This document shows, piece by piece, positions 1 through 11,479 of a stretch of 64,000 nt of DNA. The notes under the pieces are model-generated. The model saw nothing but the letters and a program-made list of their open reading frames with translations. It was not told the DNA's origin and did no database searches. The translations under genes were made by a program, and so were the position numbers. Position 1 is the stretch's first letter. Each line of letters begins with the position of its first letter. Origin of the DNA: Tetrastigma voinierianum (Eukaryota; Streptophyta; Magnoliopsida; Vitales; Vitaceae); contig JAEQBH010001846.1 of the NCBI GenBank assembly GCA_016808115.1, forward strand, positions 62,001 through 126,000, read 5' to 3'.

Positions 1-298
1 TTAGCATTTTGAACCGATCCACGCGTTTGGACCACTTGTTCATGAACAGCATTTGCAGGAATTTTTCAATAAAAAAATAAAAAAAAAAAATAAAAATCCA
101 AATCCAAAATAAAATTTTTAAAAAAATGAAATTTTCGAAAATAAAATTTTTGATATTGATTACTATTTAATAAAATAAAATTATGTCTTCACGTTGCACA
201 TAAATGTGAACATTGTCGCATCATATTATTTAATATTGAATAATGTCTCGGGGTACGTATTTATGCCTTAGAATGCTGTTAGGAAATTAACTTGCCAT
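1..298. other. AT-rich stretch, no gene seen
   Basis: Poly-A/T runs and simple AT-rich sequence lie ahead of the GC-richer gypsy gag remnant. I see no coding signal. It could be the 5' leader of that element, but nothing proves this. Confidence 0.4.
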
Positions 299-1160
299 TT
301 GCGGCGTGTGGCACGGGTGGCTGGTCGAGCTGCGAAAACGTGGGGTAAGTCCACGGAGGAGTGCTGGTCGAGCACCGCGCCTTTTGACGCCCGACGGGAG
401 ACTGTTGTTGGCGCGGATTGCGATCCTGCGCGCTATTTGCCGCGAGGCTTGTGTAGTGGTGAACGAGCGAGGTCAAATGACCTCCCGGCATTTGAAGCAC
501 ATCGATCTCGATGGTTCAGGAGGGTGGACTGGGTCGAGATGACTATGACCCCTGAAGGAAGAGGTAGATGTTATGCGAGGCATCTAGAATAATAGTCTTG
601 ATGCTAAGAAGAAAGGAAGATTGCTCTTCCTTCGACGAGGGAAAGAAATAGAAGACTTATGTTTCGCACGGACCTCAAAGGCGAGCTGAGTTATCGGGAC
701 AAAGGCCGAGGATGGGGCATGACTGGTCGGAGTAGGGCGGGTGATATGTTATTTATGCCGGCAGCTGGACACTTTTGGCGGAATTGCCGGAGCGAAATCC
801 CAGGTATGGGACACCTGCGGTCGATGTCGGTGAGATGAGTTAGGGTCTGCCGATCGGAATGGGCGAGATGGTGTGCTTCATTACAGCCGGCCACGGCATA
901 TAGGGGGATTGCCCCCCAGAAAGCGAGATCACGGAGTTTTAGGGCGGCGGAGTCCGGTCGGTGATGGGACGGAGAGAGGACCGCGGTTTGTTCCTCCGCA
1001 CCGCCCAGTATGGGTCGGGAACCGATGTCCCGGTTCAGTGCCGCCGCCTTTTAGTACCGTGGATGGGTCACATAGGCTAGGGCCAGAGCGTAGGTCGAGG
1101 TCGAGCACCGCAGGACTGCGGGTAGGGTTTGGGTTAGGTTGGGCGGATGAGCGTGTTTAA
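299..1160 (+). pseudogene. Ty3/gypsy gag remnant with CCHC zinc knuckle
   Basis: Gag coats and packages retrotransposon RNA. The recognisable part is a nucleocapsid zinc knuckle at 747-787. Read across one missing base, it gives CYLCRQ then GHFWRNC, matching the CX2CX4HX4C spacing of the family. A second, more decayed knuckle follows at 874-912 (Cys, Gly-His, then Asp-Cys-Pro, with a stop inside). The region is much richer in GC than its flanks. Upstream of 600 the reading is only loosely gag-like. No frame stays open, so the gene is dead. It probably belongs to the same element as the integrase remnant and LTR downstream, since all share one strand, but a foreign LTR piece separates them. 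Confidence 0.55.
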
Positions 1161-1469
1161 TTGCGCTTGACTGGGCATATGAGGGCGAGATCGATCCCCA
1201 GGAGGCGAGAGGTCTCATGGATGCAATTTGAGCATGCGGATCGGTGGACATGCGAGGAGTATGTTTATGCGCATTTGTTTTTCTAATGCATCATGTTCAT
1301 TAATGCATCTTGTGTGATGAGTTTGGAGGCTTAGGAGTTAAGGCCTTTAAGAAGCCATGTGTGGATGTTCTTCCCAGGGATGGGTGAGAGTCGACCCGAG
1401 CAGGTGGTGTGGGATTGTGAGTTAGAGATCTCCTAGATTCGTCACGGTGACCCCGATCGGGGTGTCACA
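1161..1469 (+). repeat. Probable gypsy LTR tail fragment
   Basis: The stretch ends in GGGGTGTCACA at 1459-1469, the terminal form used by several other LTRs in this window (for example at 33265). No coding signal is visible. Its upstream boundary is not resolved. Confidence 0.35.
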
Positions 1470-2206
1470 AGATGGCATCATTAAGTGCTCATGTGCACTA
1501 ACATCGCTACGAAACGCAAGGTGCACAGATGGACATTCACCACTCGTGAGTAAAAATGAGTTTCAGTCTCTCTGGACTACGTCCAATGAAGACTCATAGT
1601 TCGAATCGTGAAATAAAGAGTAATTAAAGTATGTCATAAAGCAAGAAGGGGTCGTTAATCCCCTAAGGTGAGAAGCCCGGTTGTGGTGAAGGAGACTCGC
1701 GCAGTATCCGAAGGTCCTCAGGTGTAAGACCCGGGAGATGTCCGGGTACTTCGTGGTGGGTGTAAGAGACCGGGAGCTATCCTAAATTTCTGTGGTGGGT
1801 AAGAGACCATGGAGTTATCCGAAATTTCGGCGGGTGTAAGAGAACCAGTGGAGCTATCCACTGTAGTGTAAGAGACCCGGGAAGATGTTCCAAATTTTTG
1901 TATTGGTGTAAGAGACCGGGGGAGCTATCCCAAATTTCTGTGTGGGTATAAGAGACCCGTGGAGAAATCCGAAATTTCTGTGTGGGTGTAAGAGACCCGT
2001 GAGATATCCAAATTTCGCGGTGAATGCAAGAGGCTCGTAGTGTAAGCCGAAAAGTTATGTTGCCCGAGAGATGAAAAAAAACACATGGTCAAGTTATCAC
2101 ATAGACTTAGAGTTCGAGCGATAGGAGTTTGGGAGGGACTCGAGGATGAAAACACACGGTCATGGTTATCACGTGAGACTTAGAGTTGAGTGATAGGAGT
2201 CTGAGG

Positions 2207-2244
<38 letters not shown>

Positions 2245-2245
2245 C
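1470..2245 (+). repeat. Internal gypsy LTR fragment with minisatellite
   Basis: This segment aligns by eye with the middle of the solo LTR at 25345-27271. Shared words include ACTACGTCCA, GAGACCCG, and ACACATGGTCA followed by ACTTAGAGTTGAGTGATAGG. It carries a minisatellite at about 1719-2040 with a near-40-bp unit of the form GTGTAAGAGACCCGGGAGC followed by TATCC(G/C)AAATTTC, in roughly eight uneven copies. It ends in a (GA)n tract at 2210-2244. It lies between gag and pol pieces of another element, so it probably marks an insertion or rearrangement. Confidence 0.55.
2210..2244. repeat. (GA)n microsatellite
   Basis: An uninterrupted GA dinucleotide run of about 35 bp at the end of the LTR fragment. 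Confidence 0.95.
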
Positions 2246-3160
2246 GATACCTTCGAAATCGTGTGACGGGTGCTGTTAAGCTCAAGGGTCGTGATATGGA
2301 TGTCATTCATGACATGGACTAGGTTAACGGGGTCCATTGGATTAATAATGATTGGCACCTTGGAAGGTCATCGCTTGCACACCAAGCAGGTTGTGCAGGT
2401 TACATGTCAGGTGGATTATATACAGCGCGAGGACATACCGCAGCATGCGTCCCGGATCATAAGGGTAGTCGAAGAGCACTGGCCATAGTGGAATTCTCTC
2501 ACAACAACAGTTATCAGGCGAGTATACTCATGACACCATATAAGGCATTGTATGAGGCCATGCGTATCATCGATATGTCGACCGAGCGGAGAGAGTTCCA
2601 TCACCGTCCTCGATGGATTGTACACTCTCGGTATGCGCAGCTTAATACGACAACGCCTTCTCACGACTCGAGCCTAAGAAGAGCTTAAGGCCGATGCGAC
2701 GCCGACCCTTAGAGTTCGAGGTCGGGATCACGCTCTTCAAGGTCATGCCTAAGATGAGTGGTCGTGCCCGGCAAGACTCGAAGCTATCACGAGGTTTATC
2801 GGACCCTTCGAGATACTTTTTGAAAGGGCAGCACCGGTAGCCGCGTTTGCTGGCTTTACCGCCTAGCATGTCGTGTCCACGCAGGTATTTCACGCCTCCA
2901 TGTTCGAAAGTATACTCCGTGATCCAAATTATGTAAAGGATTGAGAGAGATCGAGGTCGATAATCAATACTTCGACCTTCGAGAGGACTGCCAGCATTAT
3001 GGATACCGGAGCAGTGCTCTTGCGACGCAGAAGACCATGATGCTAGTGAGGGTGCTATGGCAAAGACCGCGGGAGTGGAGGACAACGTGGGAGTTTAGAG
3101 GACACGATGCGAGCCACCTATCCTTTCTCTTAGACGAAGGTACGTGGTTTGGGCCGTTAA
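2246..3160 (+). pseudogene. Ty3/gypsy pol remnant: protease tail, integrase C-terminus, chromodomain
   Basis: Pieces of a gypsy polyprotein can be read in shifting frames. At about 2275-2340 a run resembles the end of the aspartic protease domain (DMDVIHDMD, for the family's DVILGMD). At about 2490-2560 the integrase signature IVEFSHNNSYQASI is followed by MTPYKALYEA. At about 2690-2900 come the GPY/F-like region (LEFEVG, SDPSRYF) and LALPP. At 3030-3130 a chromodomain-like tail reads MLVRVLW and TTWE. The whole reverse transcriptase and RNase H region is missing between protease and integrase. Stops and shifts are frequent. The polypurine tract and 3' LTR follow in the expected order and strand, which supports the call. 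Confidence 0.7.
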
Positions 3161-3255
3161 TATTTAAATGACTAGCTTACATGCATGGTGAGGCACGCCA
3201 GAAGGTGCATGTGTTTTGTAGTGATTGTATAGAATTTTGGGACGAAATTCTTTTT
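3161..3255 (+). other. Gypsy 3' untranslated stretch before the polypurine tract
   Basis: It ends in a reading of FWDEILFKE, close to the F-x-DE-x-L phrase that ends many plant gypsy internal domains just before the polypurine tract. Confidence 0.5.
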
Positions 3256-3268
3256 AAGGAGGGGAGAA
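3256..3268 (+). other. Polypurine tract of gypsy element
   Basis: AAGGAGGGGAGAA lies directly 5' of the TGTAAGACCCG start of the LTR. This is the primer site for plus-strand DNA synthesis in the retrotransposon. Confidence 0.8.
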
Positions 3269-5090
3269 TGTAAGACCCGAGAAAATTCCAATTTTCTGGA
3301 AAAGGGCAAAATCGTAATTTCCTCGCAAAAATCTGAAAAATTTAGGATCTCGATGACTAAATGGACTTCACCGCTGAATCGCCTCGCAATTCGCTACGAC
3401 GTCGAATTTCATCAAATTCCAAGACGTTTAATTTCACGCTGGCGCGATCGTGCATCGATGCGCCGTACGAAAAACAGTTCGAGAGACAGGATGTGACAAA
3501 CTCACCCATTACACGCGCTCACGCGACACGCCGCACGCAGCAGCAGATTTGACGAAACGAACGACCAGACATAGTGCCATGTCAACCAAGATTTAAGACA
3601 CTAAGCGCATTATTTGAAAGTTTAATGAATAAGACAAAACATGGAATAGTATCATCTTCTCCAAAAGACCAAAATGTGAAGGGAGAGATGCAGTGGGTGC
3701 TGGATTTTGAAATCTAGAGGGAGAAAGTGCTCATTCTCTCTAGATTTCCAGTCGATCGGACCGTCGGCTTTCGACGGAGCAAGAAGGAAAGTTGTTCTAC
3801 GAGGCGAGGGCTACGCGTGAGCACCGATTTGGTGGAGTTCCGACAACTCCAAGAGGTAGGGATCTTTTCCTACTTGTGTTAATCTTTGTCTAAGAGCCAT
3901 GTAAATGGTTAGGAATGTTCCCGAGGCTTGTTTTAGCTTCGTAAATTCTGGCCTCAAAAGCTGGGAATCGAGCGGAGAAAATTCCATTATGCGTCGTGAA
4001 CAAAGAACCCGAGGGTTTCACTGTTCACATGAATAGTACGTGAATATTTTTGTGTGAATTTTTATGATGTTGAGTGATTCAAAATGAATTGCTTGTGTTT
4101 GCTAATTAGTCCATGTGAGCTAATTTTGGTGTTATTGATGTGAATGTGCATAACATGTTTTATGTGATTAATTATGTTAATATATATGCATGTGAATATA
4201 TTACATGATCAGGTTAAATCGGGTGCATCATGCATTCCATATGCACTGGGTAGCCTAGAATATTAGGCAGGAGTGCATGACATGAAAGAAAAGAAAACGA
4301 ATATGGTTGGCGGTAAAGGAATTTCAATGATGATTTCGAGAATCAGGTTGTTTGGGAGATGGTCTAACAATTACACGCTCTGAGGAGCCCATGAATTGTT
4401 TCGAAGGTTCTCCAACACATTCGCCTCTGAAGGGTAGTCCAATATTTTTACCGAAACTCTAGAGGTAAGCCGAGAACAAAAAGCTTTAGTTTTGAAAACT
4501 GATTATTTTACTCGCATATTGGCTTAGGCATGTGTGAGGGAGTCTATGAGACTCCTGACACTGGGTCGGTCATGTAGACATCTCGAGCAGGTTCATGTAA
4601 TTACTTGAATGTGTTTGTTTTGCCATGCATGTGCACTTAGGTGGAGTAACCTGTAGGAAATTATCTCACCGGGCTTTGCCTTCACTCGCCGAGGGATCAC
4701 CATTTTCGTACAGGAGCAATGAGGCGGCACTCATTGTGGAAAATGCTTGAGTACAGAAAGCTCAAGCTGTGGCTTTCAGTGGTTATCTTGTATACATGTA
4801 TTAAAATTCTGTTTAATATATGTTGTATTAAGAGTAATGTAAAAACTTCAACCATGATATATATTCGTCAGGGGGATATATTTTGATGAGTATTGGATGC
4901 AGGGGCCCAAGAGCTATTATTTTAATTAATTCGACCTCGTGGTCGTTGTATATGGTCGACAAAGTTATGTACCACCTCGCGTAGCCCTGCATGCCGAGAC
5001 TCGCCCGATTTTCGTAGCGGTGTCAAGCCACCCGACATCCAATGCATTCCGCGAGTTGACGGGCCAGGTGAGAGGTTCACTCTCGTGACA
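3269..5090 (+). repeat. 3' LTR of gypsy element (about 1.8 kb)
   Basis: Starts TGTAAGACCCGAG right after the polypurine tract and ends at CTCGTGACA. Landmarks shared with other forward LTRs here are the word GTTCACATGAATAGT (about 4025), the splice-like GAGGTAGGG after a leader (about 3850), GCATGTGCACTTAGGTGG (about 4627), and a GAGTTGACGGG phrase near the end. The partner 5' LTR is not in the window, so no target duplication can be tested. Confidence 0.8.
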
Positions 5091-5124
5091 CCATGGGCTG
5101 CTTACCATAGATATTTTTTACTTG

Positions 5125-5580
5125 TCGGCGCTCGATAAATTGGGACTCCAGCCTTTGTCTGTCGAAGTATTCGTACCAACCGAGCTACTAGCTCGCCTGG
5201 TACCTGCAGATGCTTCCCATCGGGACTAAAGACCCTAGGTCCCGGGGTTCAATCTCCTGAGTGCGAAGGAACCGCGGGAATGAGGATATCCTATGAGCGC
5301 TTCACCGAAGGGTACCCAAGGAGGTGGTCACGAAGGGTGGGGTCTCACACAAAGGCGCTTTATTATGAGAGATTCATTCTTTTTTGCATCACCATGTGGC
5401 CTTCAGTGGAGCCACTCACAGGATATCCTCATTCCCACTCAGTTCCTTTTCGCTCCCCAGAGATTCGAACCCAGGACCTAGGGTCTTTAGTCCAATGGGA
5501 ATGAGGATATCCTATGAGTGAGCTTCCACCTGAAGGGTACCCATGAGGTGGTCACGAAGGGTGGGGGTCTCATAATAATA
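5125..5580. repeat. tRNA-like short repeat, composite with an inverted copy
   Basis: The forward part holds an A-box-like TAGCTCGCCTGG (about 5190) and a B-box-like GGTTCAATC (about 5247), the two internal RNA polymerase III promoter words of tRNA-derived SINEs. A second copy of the B-box half runs in reverse at about 5411-5505 (GATTCGAACCCAGGACC). The word GGGAATGAGGATATCCTATG occurs at 5276 and 5498, and its reverse complement near 5418. A related single copy lies at 10717-11085. No poly-A tail or target duplication was found, so SINE ancestry is inferred. Confidence 0.45.
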
Positions 5581-6482
5581 TTTCCCTTAGACGTCTATTT
5601 TACCCAGCATTTTGAATCACTCAAATCAGATCTTAAATGAGCAAGTGTTACGCCAAAATACGAAGCCGGTCAAAACAAAAACAGTGGCATTTCCGTACCG
5701 AGACCGCCGCCTTAAAAATGACCGTAATGTGTTTCTCTTCCACTTTTTCACTCTAAACACCCAATCTGATGCCTTATACCCAATTCAAACATATCACACA
5801 CAATTTCTATCAAATCCTAATACCTCTACTTTCTTTTTCAAAACATAACCTAATCCATTTCCTTCTCAATTGATATCAAAATCAGCACTATTAAACCTTA
5901 AATACCACCAATTTAACATCCATACCAGAAAATTCAAGACATTAGACATGAAAAACATCAAACCCTAACTCTTCCCACCATTAAACTTACTGTTTTGCTT
6001 TTCGGGCCTCTCTCCTTGCTACCACTTGTGTAGCACTTGGAAAGCTTGGAAGGAGAAGAAAAATCACATCTCCCACCTTGCTCCACCATTTTCTTCCTTT
6101 CTCTCTTCTTTCCCTTTTCTCTCCTTTTCTCCCTTTTCCTTTCTCTCCTACGTGAACCCTACCTTTGAAGAAATCTCAAATGAATGTTGTTCGCTTTGTT
6201 TTTCTCCCTTTTACATTTTAACATTTCCTTTTAATTTGCAAATAACTCCTCATCTTTCAATTTTGCAAATTGTAATCTCACAAATTTGTATTATGGCCCA
6301 TCTCTACACTTAATAATCTTCATAACTTCTTTTGCTGAATGACACCATTCCCTTGTTTTAATACCATAATCTTGTTCCATAAATCATTTCCTACTTTAAT
6401 CTCCAAAATACTACTATGTGACAATTATGCTCTTTATACGCCCTACAAGATCATGTACTGCACACCTCGGATCGGTGTTACA
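5581..6482 (-). repeat. Truncated long gypsy LTR (start half)
   Basis: Read on the minus strand, it starts TGTAACACCGATCC at 6482 and runs about 900 bp before the tRNA-like repeat cuts it. It is clearly homologous to 8660-9567, which is the start half of a full-length LTR on the same strand. No coding signal is seen: its open frames lie in C/T-rich leader sequence. Confidence 0.7.
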
Positions 6483-6485
6483 AAA

Positions 6486-7841
6486 ATTTGAATATCCCCA
6501 CCCTGATTAACCTCATGAAACCGAGGGGACTCCAAAGACTCAATGGATATATAGAAACTTTTCCTTAAAACAAATAAATAAAATCCATGGAGCGAACCCT
6601 TTTTCAATCCTTAACATATCTTTAGAAAATAATGGGAGCGGCTGCAAAAAATTTTTCTTTTTTTTTTCAAACACTTAGATTTTTTCGTAGTAACCCACGT
6701 AGTTTCTCTCGTTCGACTTTCCCCAAATTTACAAATACTGCATAAAGCATTTAAAAACACTTCTAATCTTTCAAATTTTCAACTCCGTTTTGGGGGACTC
6801 CTCAGTCCACAACTCAATCAACACAATATATATACCATATACATTTATTCATTTTAAATCATCAAAACATTCAAAACTTCTTCAATTCCATGCACAGTTT
6901 TATAAAAAGATTGGGCTTGAGCCGGACTTAAGCCGACCACCTAAGTAGTTCCTTTTCAAAATATATCCATATATGCATATATACATGACAAACTATTTGA
7001 CATATAAAATATGCAAACTATTTATACAATGCGCTTCACATACGCTGCCTCCCGATGGCTCGACTCACTATGCAGGAGGGTACTCTAACGGCAAGACCTG
7101 CCTTGGGTCCCGAAAAATGTTTTGGAAACATATGGAAAAGAATGATCTAAAAGAGCTCAGTGAGTGTACATTTTCATTAAGATAATATTTCTAGTATATA
7201 TCAAAATAATACATACTTATACAATTAAAATCAATTTATGCCTTAAACATTTATGCCTTAAACTTTCTTTCTTTCTGATAATAAATACTTATACATTAAA
7301 ATCCATTTATGCTCTTAAACATTTATGCCTTAAACTTTCTTTTTCTTTTCTCGATAATAAATACTATACATTAAAATCCATTTATGCCTTAAACATTTAT
7401 GCTTCAAACTTTCTTTCTTTCTTTCTTCTTTCTTTCTTTCCTCGATGAACCTGGGGGAATAGACACACCGGTCGCTTCCGCACTCGACTGGGTGAGGGAT
7501 GTCACATTCCAATATAATCACTTACGTCGTGAGCAACTCACGCTTGCAGGTTCCACCATGCTATCTTTATCACGTGTAAGGATATTACTCTAGACACCTA
7601 ATGCCCTCCTTTGAAGAGTAACCTGGTAACTTTACCTCTAAATCCTACACGCTTTAAGGTACCTCGCCGATATCGCTATAACAAATAATAGGGTTTAGGG
7701 TAACCATCAGTAAAACATTTATTCAAAATACATTTATAAATACATTTAAATCCTTTACTTTATCATTAAAACACATATGCATTCTTTACACAGTTTAAAA
7801 CTTTCATAATACTTTAACAGATGCATACATATTTAATATAC

Positions 7842-7889
<48 letters not shown>

Positions 7890-9567
7890 ATGCAAGATAA
7901 AACATTTCCATATGCCTTAACATTTACATAACATTTCCATTAAACTTTCAGCCAACATTAAACTATTCACTTTTAAAAACTCAATTTTCAAAATATCATT
8001 TTCACTCACAGTTCACCGCTCAATCCCGCTTGCTTCCCGTCGAATTCCCGTTTCCCGTCCGATAGTCCTTTTCACCTTTTTCAAGAAAACCACAACTATA
8101 CATTAATCATAAATCATTTAATCCAATTATACACATTCATTTAAAGCCAAATGAACAAATTACCCTTAAGCACTAAAACCCACTCCATTTTCAGCCAACC
8201 TTTCCAACAATACTCTATAGACTTTATGACTCAAAAATTATTCAAACGGTCTTCAAAATTTATGAAACTCTCCAGTTCAACTTAAAATTCCTTCTCTAAA
8301 GCCCTCAACCACATAACACAAGTTATTGTGTTTTACATCTAGATGGCAGAACAGAATCTGCACATAGCTCCACTTTGACAAATTTTCTGGGCACTTTGGG
8401 ATTACAATTTTCTTGAACTTCCTTAAGATAAATTTTTTCCTTAGAAGTCTATTTTAACCAGAAACTTGAATCACTCAAATCGGATCAGAAATGAGCAAGT
8501 TATGGTCAAAATACTACAAATGGTCGAAACAGGAAAATGTAGCATTTCCTCGTACTCGAGAACTGCATGCTGGTTGCATACTTCTATTTTGAGTAAATTT
8601 TTGGGCACTTTAGAGTTACAATTTGTACGTACTTCCTTCAGATAAATTTTTCTCTAGAAGTCTATTTTACCCAGCATTTGAATCACTAAATCAGATCTTA
8701 AATGAGTGTTATGGCCAAAATACGGTAAAGCTGGTCAAAACAGGAGAAAACAGGCATTTCTCAGACTCGAGACTCGCCCGTGAATGACCGTAATGTGTTT
8801 CTTCCACTTTTTTTTCACTCTAAACACTCCAATCTGATGCCTTATACCCAATTCAACATATCACACACAATTCCCTATCAAATCCTAACAATTCCCTCAC
8901 TTTCTTTTTCAAAACATAACCTAATCCATTTCCTTCTCAATTGATATCAAAATCAGCACCATTAAACCTTAAATACCACCAATTTAACATCCATACCAGA
9001 AAATTCAAGACATTAGACATGAAAAACATCAAACCCTAACTTTCCCACCATTAAAACTTACTTGTTCTTGGTTTCCTTTGGCTCCTCTCCCTTGCTACCA
9101 CTTGTAGAGCACTTGGAAAGCTTGAAGGAGAAGAAAAATCACATCTCCCACCTCGTCTCCACCATTTTCTTCCCTTTCTCTTCTTTTCCTCTCTCTCTTT
9201 CTCTCCTTTTCTCCCTTTTCCTTTCTCTCCTACGTGAACCCTAGCCTTGAAGACCAAATGAATGTTTGCTTTGTTTTTCCTTTTATTATTTTTAACATTT
9301 CCTTTAATTTGCAAATAACCCTCATCTTTTCAATTTTGCAATTGTAACTTATGAAATTTGTATTATGGCCCATCTCTACAGTTAATAATCTTCATAATCC
9401 TTTGCTAAATGACAATTGTACCCTTGTTTTAATACCATAATTCTGGGTTCCATAAACTTTCATTTCCTACTTTAATCTCCAAAATACTACTATGTGACAA
9501 TCGGGTGCTCTTATACTCTACCACGCATCAAGGTACGCATTAGACCTCTCTGGATCTGGGTGTTACA
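6486..9567 (-). repeat. Long gypsy 3' LTR (about 3.1 kb), reverse strand
   Basis: On the minus strand it starts TGTAACACCCAGATCC at 9567, directly after a polypurine tract, and appears to end near 6486 (GGTGGGGATATTC). It carries two tandem copies of a roughly 215-bp internal segment at about 8372-8790, each with a phrase about lines 'AATCACTCAAATC(G/A)GATC'. It also holds a (TA)n run at 7849-7888 and CT-rich leader sequence at 9150-9230. The low-coordinate end is approximate. It abuts a second LTR start of the same family, giving a head-to-tail LTR pair. Confidence 0.6.
7849..7888. repeat. (TA)n microsatellite
   Basis: A TA dinucleotide run inside the reverse-strand LTR. Confidence 0.95.
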
Positions 9568-9579
9568 AACCCCTCCTGT
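9568..9579 (-). other. Polypurine tract of reverse-strand gypsy element
   Basis: The minus strand reads AGGAGGGGTT immediately before the TGTAACACCC start of the LTR. Confidence 0.7.
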
Positions 9580-10715
9580 AATACTGGCCTCGAAATGAAT
9601 AAACTATACCCAAAAGAAAGGAAATAAAAATACCCCATTTGAAAATAATCAGGGTAATGACGTCGCATCCGTTCCTCGCTTCCCAAGTAGCTTGCCTCCC
9701 TCTCATGATTCCTCCATAGTATCACTAATGGAATCACTTTACTCCTCAACACCTTTTCCTTGCAATCTGGCTAATCCGAGCACTGTATCTCTTCTATAAG
9801 TCAAGTTCTCTTTAACTGCACCGGGTTGTTCTCTCAATACATGTGAAGGATCCGGGATATATTCTCAACATCGATAAGGTGGAATGTATCATGAATCCTT
9901 GATAACCTGGGGTAACTCTCAACTTTATAAGCTACTATCCCCACCTTGCTCATAATCTCATAAGGTCCAATATACCTTAAAGTTAAGTTTGCCTCGCTTT
10001 CCCAATCACAACACACCTTCCCAAGGTGAAATCTTCAAAAAAAAAAAACTCGTCACCTATCTCAAATCGCAAGTCTCACGACGTTGTCCGCATAACTTTT
10101 CTACTTCCGGGCTTTGTGCAATTTTCAATCTATCCCTTTATAACTTTGATCTTATCACAAGTCACTCGGACAATTTCCTGCACCTACTAATTTCTTTTCG
10201 CTACTATCCCAACAGATCGAGTTCGACATTTCCGCCCATAAAGAGCCTCATAAGGGCCATACCAATATCACCGGAGAATCGTCATATTGTATGCGAACCC
10301 ATCGTGTGGGTAGATGGGTGTCCCACCCTCTAAACTCCATAACACATGCCCAAGCATATCCTCTAAAGTCCAGATGGGCCCCTCTCGGGATTGCCATCCG
10401 TCTGCGGATGAAAGTCGCATCAAATGCGCTTAAGGCCGTGGCATTCTCAGAACTAGCTAAACCATGAGGTAAACTCCGAATCTCTCGTCTGGAACTATCA
10501 AAACTGAACCCCATTTAGTCTCACTATCTCACCTACATACAATCGGGGCCAACTTTTCTAAAGAATCTTCAACATTAACCGGGTAGAAAATGAGCGCACT
10601 TCATTAAACGATCAACTATAAACCCCATATCAGATCATGTCGCGCTTCCGAGTCCGGAAGACCCGTCACAAAATCCATAGTAATCTTTCCCCATTCCCAT
10701 ACCGAATAGAGTGAA
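9580..10715 (-). pseudogene. Ty3/gypsy integrase and chromodomain remnant
   Basis: Integrase inserts the retrotransposon DNA copy into the host, and the C-terminal chromodomain steers it to chromatin. Reading down the minus strand, the integrase core start appears at about 10625-10690 (ITMDFVTGLPDSEARHD). Next is a degraded central region (10250-10510, with RGYAWACVMEFRGWDTHLP). The GPY/F-type segment follows at about 9840-10000 (LRYIGPYEIMSKVGIVAYKVE, then RLSRIHDTFHLIDV). Last comes a chromodomain-like tail at about 9640-9750 (SKVIPLVILWRNHE, ERMRRHYPD). Several stops and frameshifts break it. The polypurine tract and LTR follow on the same strand. Upstream pol is replaced by a tRNA-like repeat, so reverse transcriptase is missing. 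Confidence 0.75.
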
Positions 10716-10716
10716 T

Positions 10717-11085
10717 CGTATCTCTCTCCCCACAAAGGCCACCCTCGAAGGGCACCCCGTGGCTCTAAGGGTGTGGACCCCACAATGTAAGGCGCTTTTT
10801 GTGGGGAGATATTCTCATCGTTTCTTTCAGTGGAGCCACTCAGAGATGACCAGCCCTCATCGGCTGCCCCAACCCAGACTCCAGGTCTTAAGTTCAATGG
10901 GAAGCATTCGGTACCAACCCAGCTAGTAGTCACTGGCACCGCAGATGCCCCTTCCTATCGACTAAAGACCCTAGGTCCCGGGTTCGACCTCGGGAGGCGA
11001 AAGGAACTCGCTGGGAATGAGGATATCCTATGAGCGTAGCTTCCACCGGCGGCACCTACAGAAATAATGGCGTGGGGGTCTCATG
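10717..11085 (+). repeat. tRNA-like short repeat, single copy
   Basis: Related to 5125-5580. Shared words are GGCGCTTT, CAGTGGAGCCACTCA, CTAAAGACCCTAGGTCCC and GGGAATGAGGATATCCTATG. The B-box-like GGGTTCGACCTC is at about 10978, with an A-box-like stretch some 50 bases upstream. It joins directly onto the 5' edge of the broken integrase. Confidence 0.45.
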
Positions 11086-11118
11086 TGTTGTCAACTGACA
11101 CCCCTGCCAGGGCGTCAC
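11086..11118 (+). repeat. Gypsy LTR end-like scrap
   Basis: Reads GTCAACTGACACCCC and then GGGCGTCACAG, the same closing phrase as other forward LTRs here (compare 36690-36720). Only the last 30 or so bases are present. Confidence 0.35.
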
Positions 11119-11479
11119 AGATGACCCTTTGTACATTATTGAGTTTCAAGATATTTTGTGAAAGCAAAGCATACAGAGAACTTATTATTGTTTTCAATAA
11201 AAGCAAGAGGCATTTAATTGCTTGATTCTGATGAATGCAAAAATTATGATTACTTTTTAGTTTTCTTTTAGGTAGTCAGTTTCACGCAAATGCAATTTGT
11301 GATATTTTATGGCTTTTTATACTTTGTCTCTCGACATTAGTTTGTATTGACATTATTTCTTTTCATGACAATATTTTGTGGTTCATTTTTCTTATAATTG
11401 TATTTACTTTATTATTTTAATTGATATATCGCATGTTGAATATTATTAGAAGATGTTAACCTAAAGCAAAGAAAATATT
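11119..11479. other. AT-rich stretch, no gene seen
   Basis: No recognisable motif. It may hold the 5' flank or terminus of the Harbinger element that follows, but no inverted repeat was found. Confidence 0.3.

Noticed and set aside
1719..2040. CRISPR-like regular repeats
   Set aside because: Repeats are degenerate, have no unique spacers of constant length and lie within a plant LTR; this is a minisatellite.
2642..3085. 147-codon open frame on the minus strand
   Set aside because: It is antisense to the gypsy integrase remnant; the homology is on the plus strand.
10960..11000. Possible tRNA gene (GGGTTCGA word)
   Set aside because: There is no cloverleaf, acceptor stem or anticodon arm around the B-box-like word; the repeat context suggests a SINE-like element.
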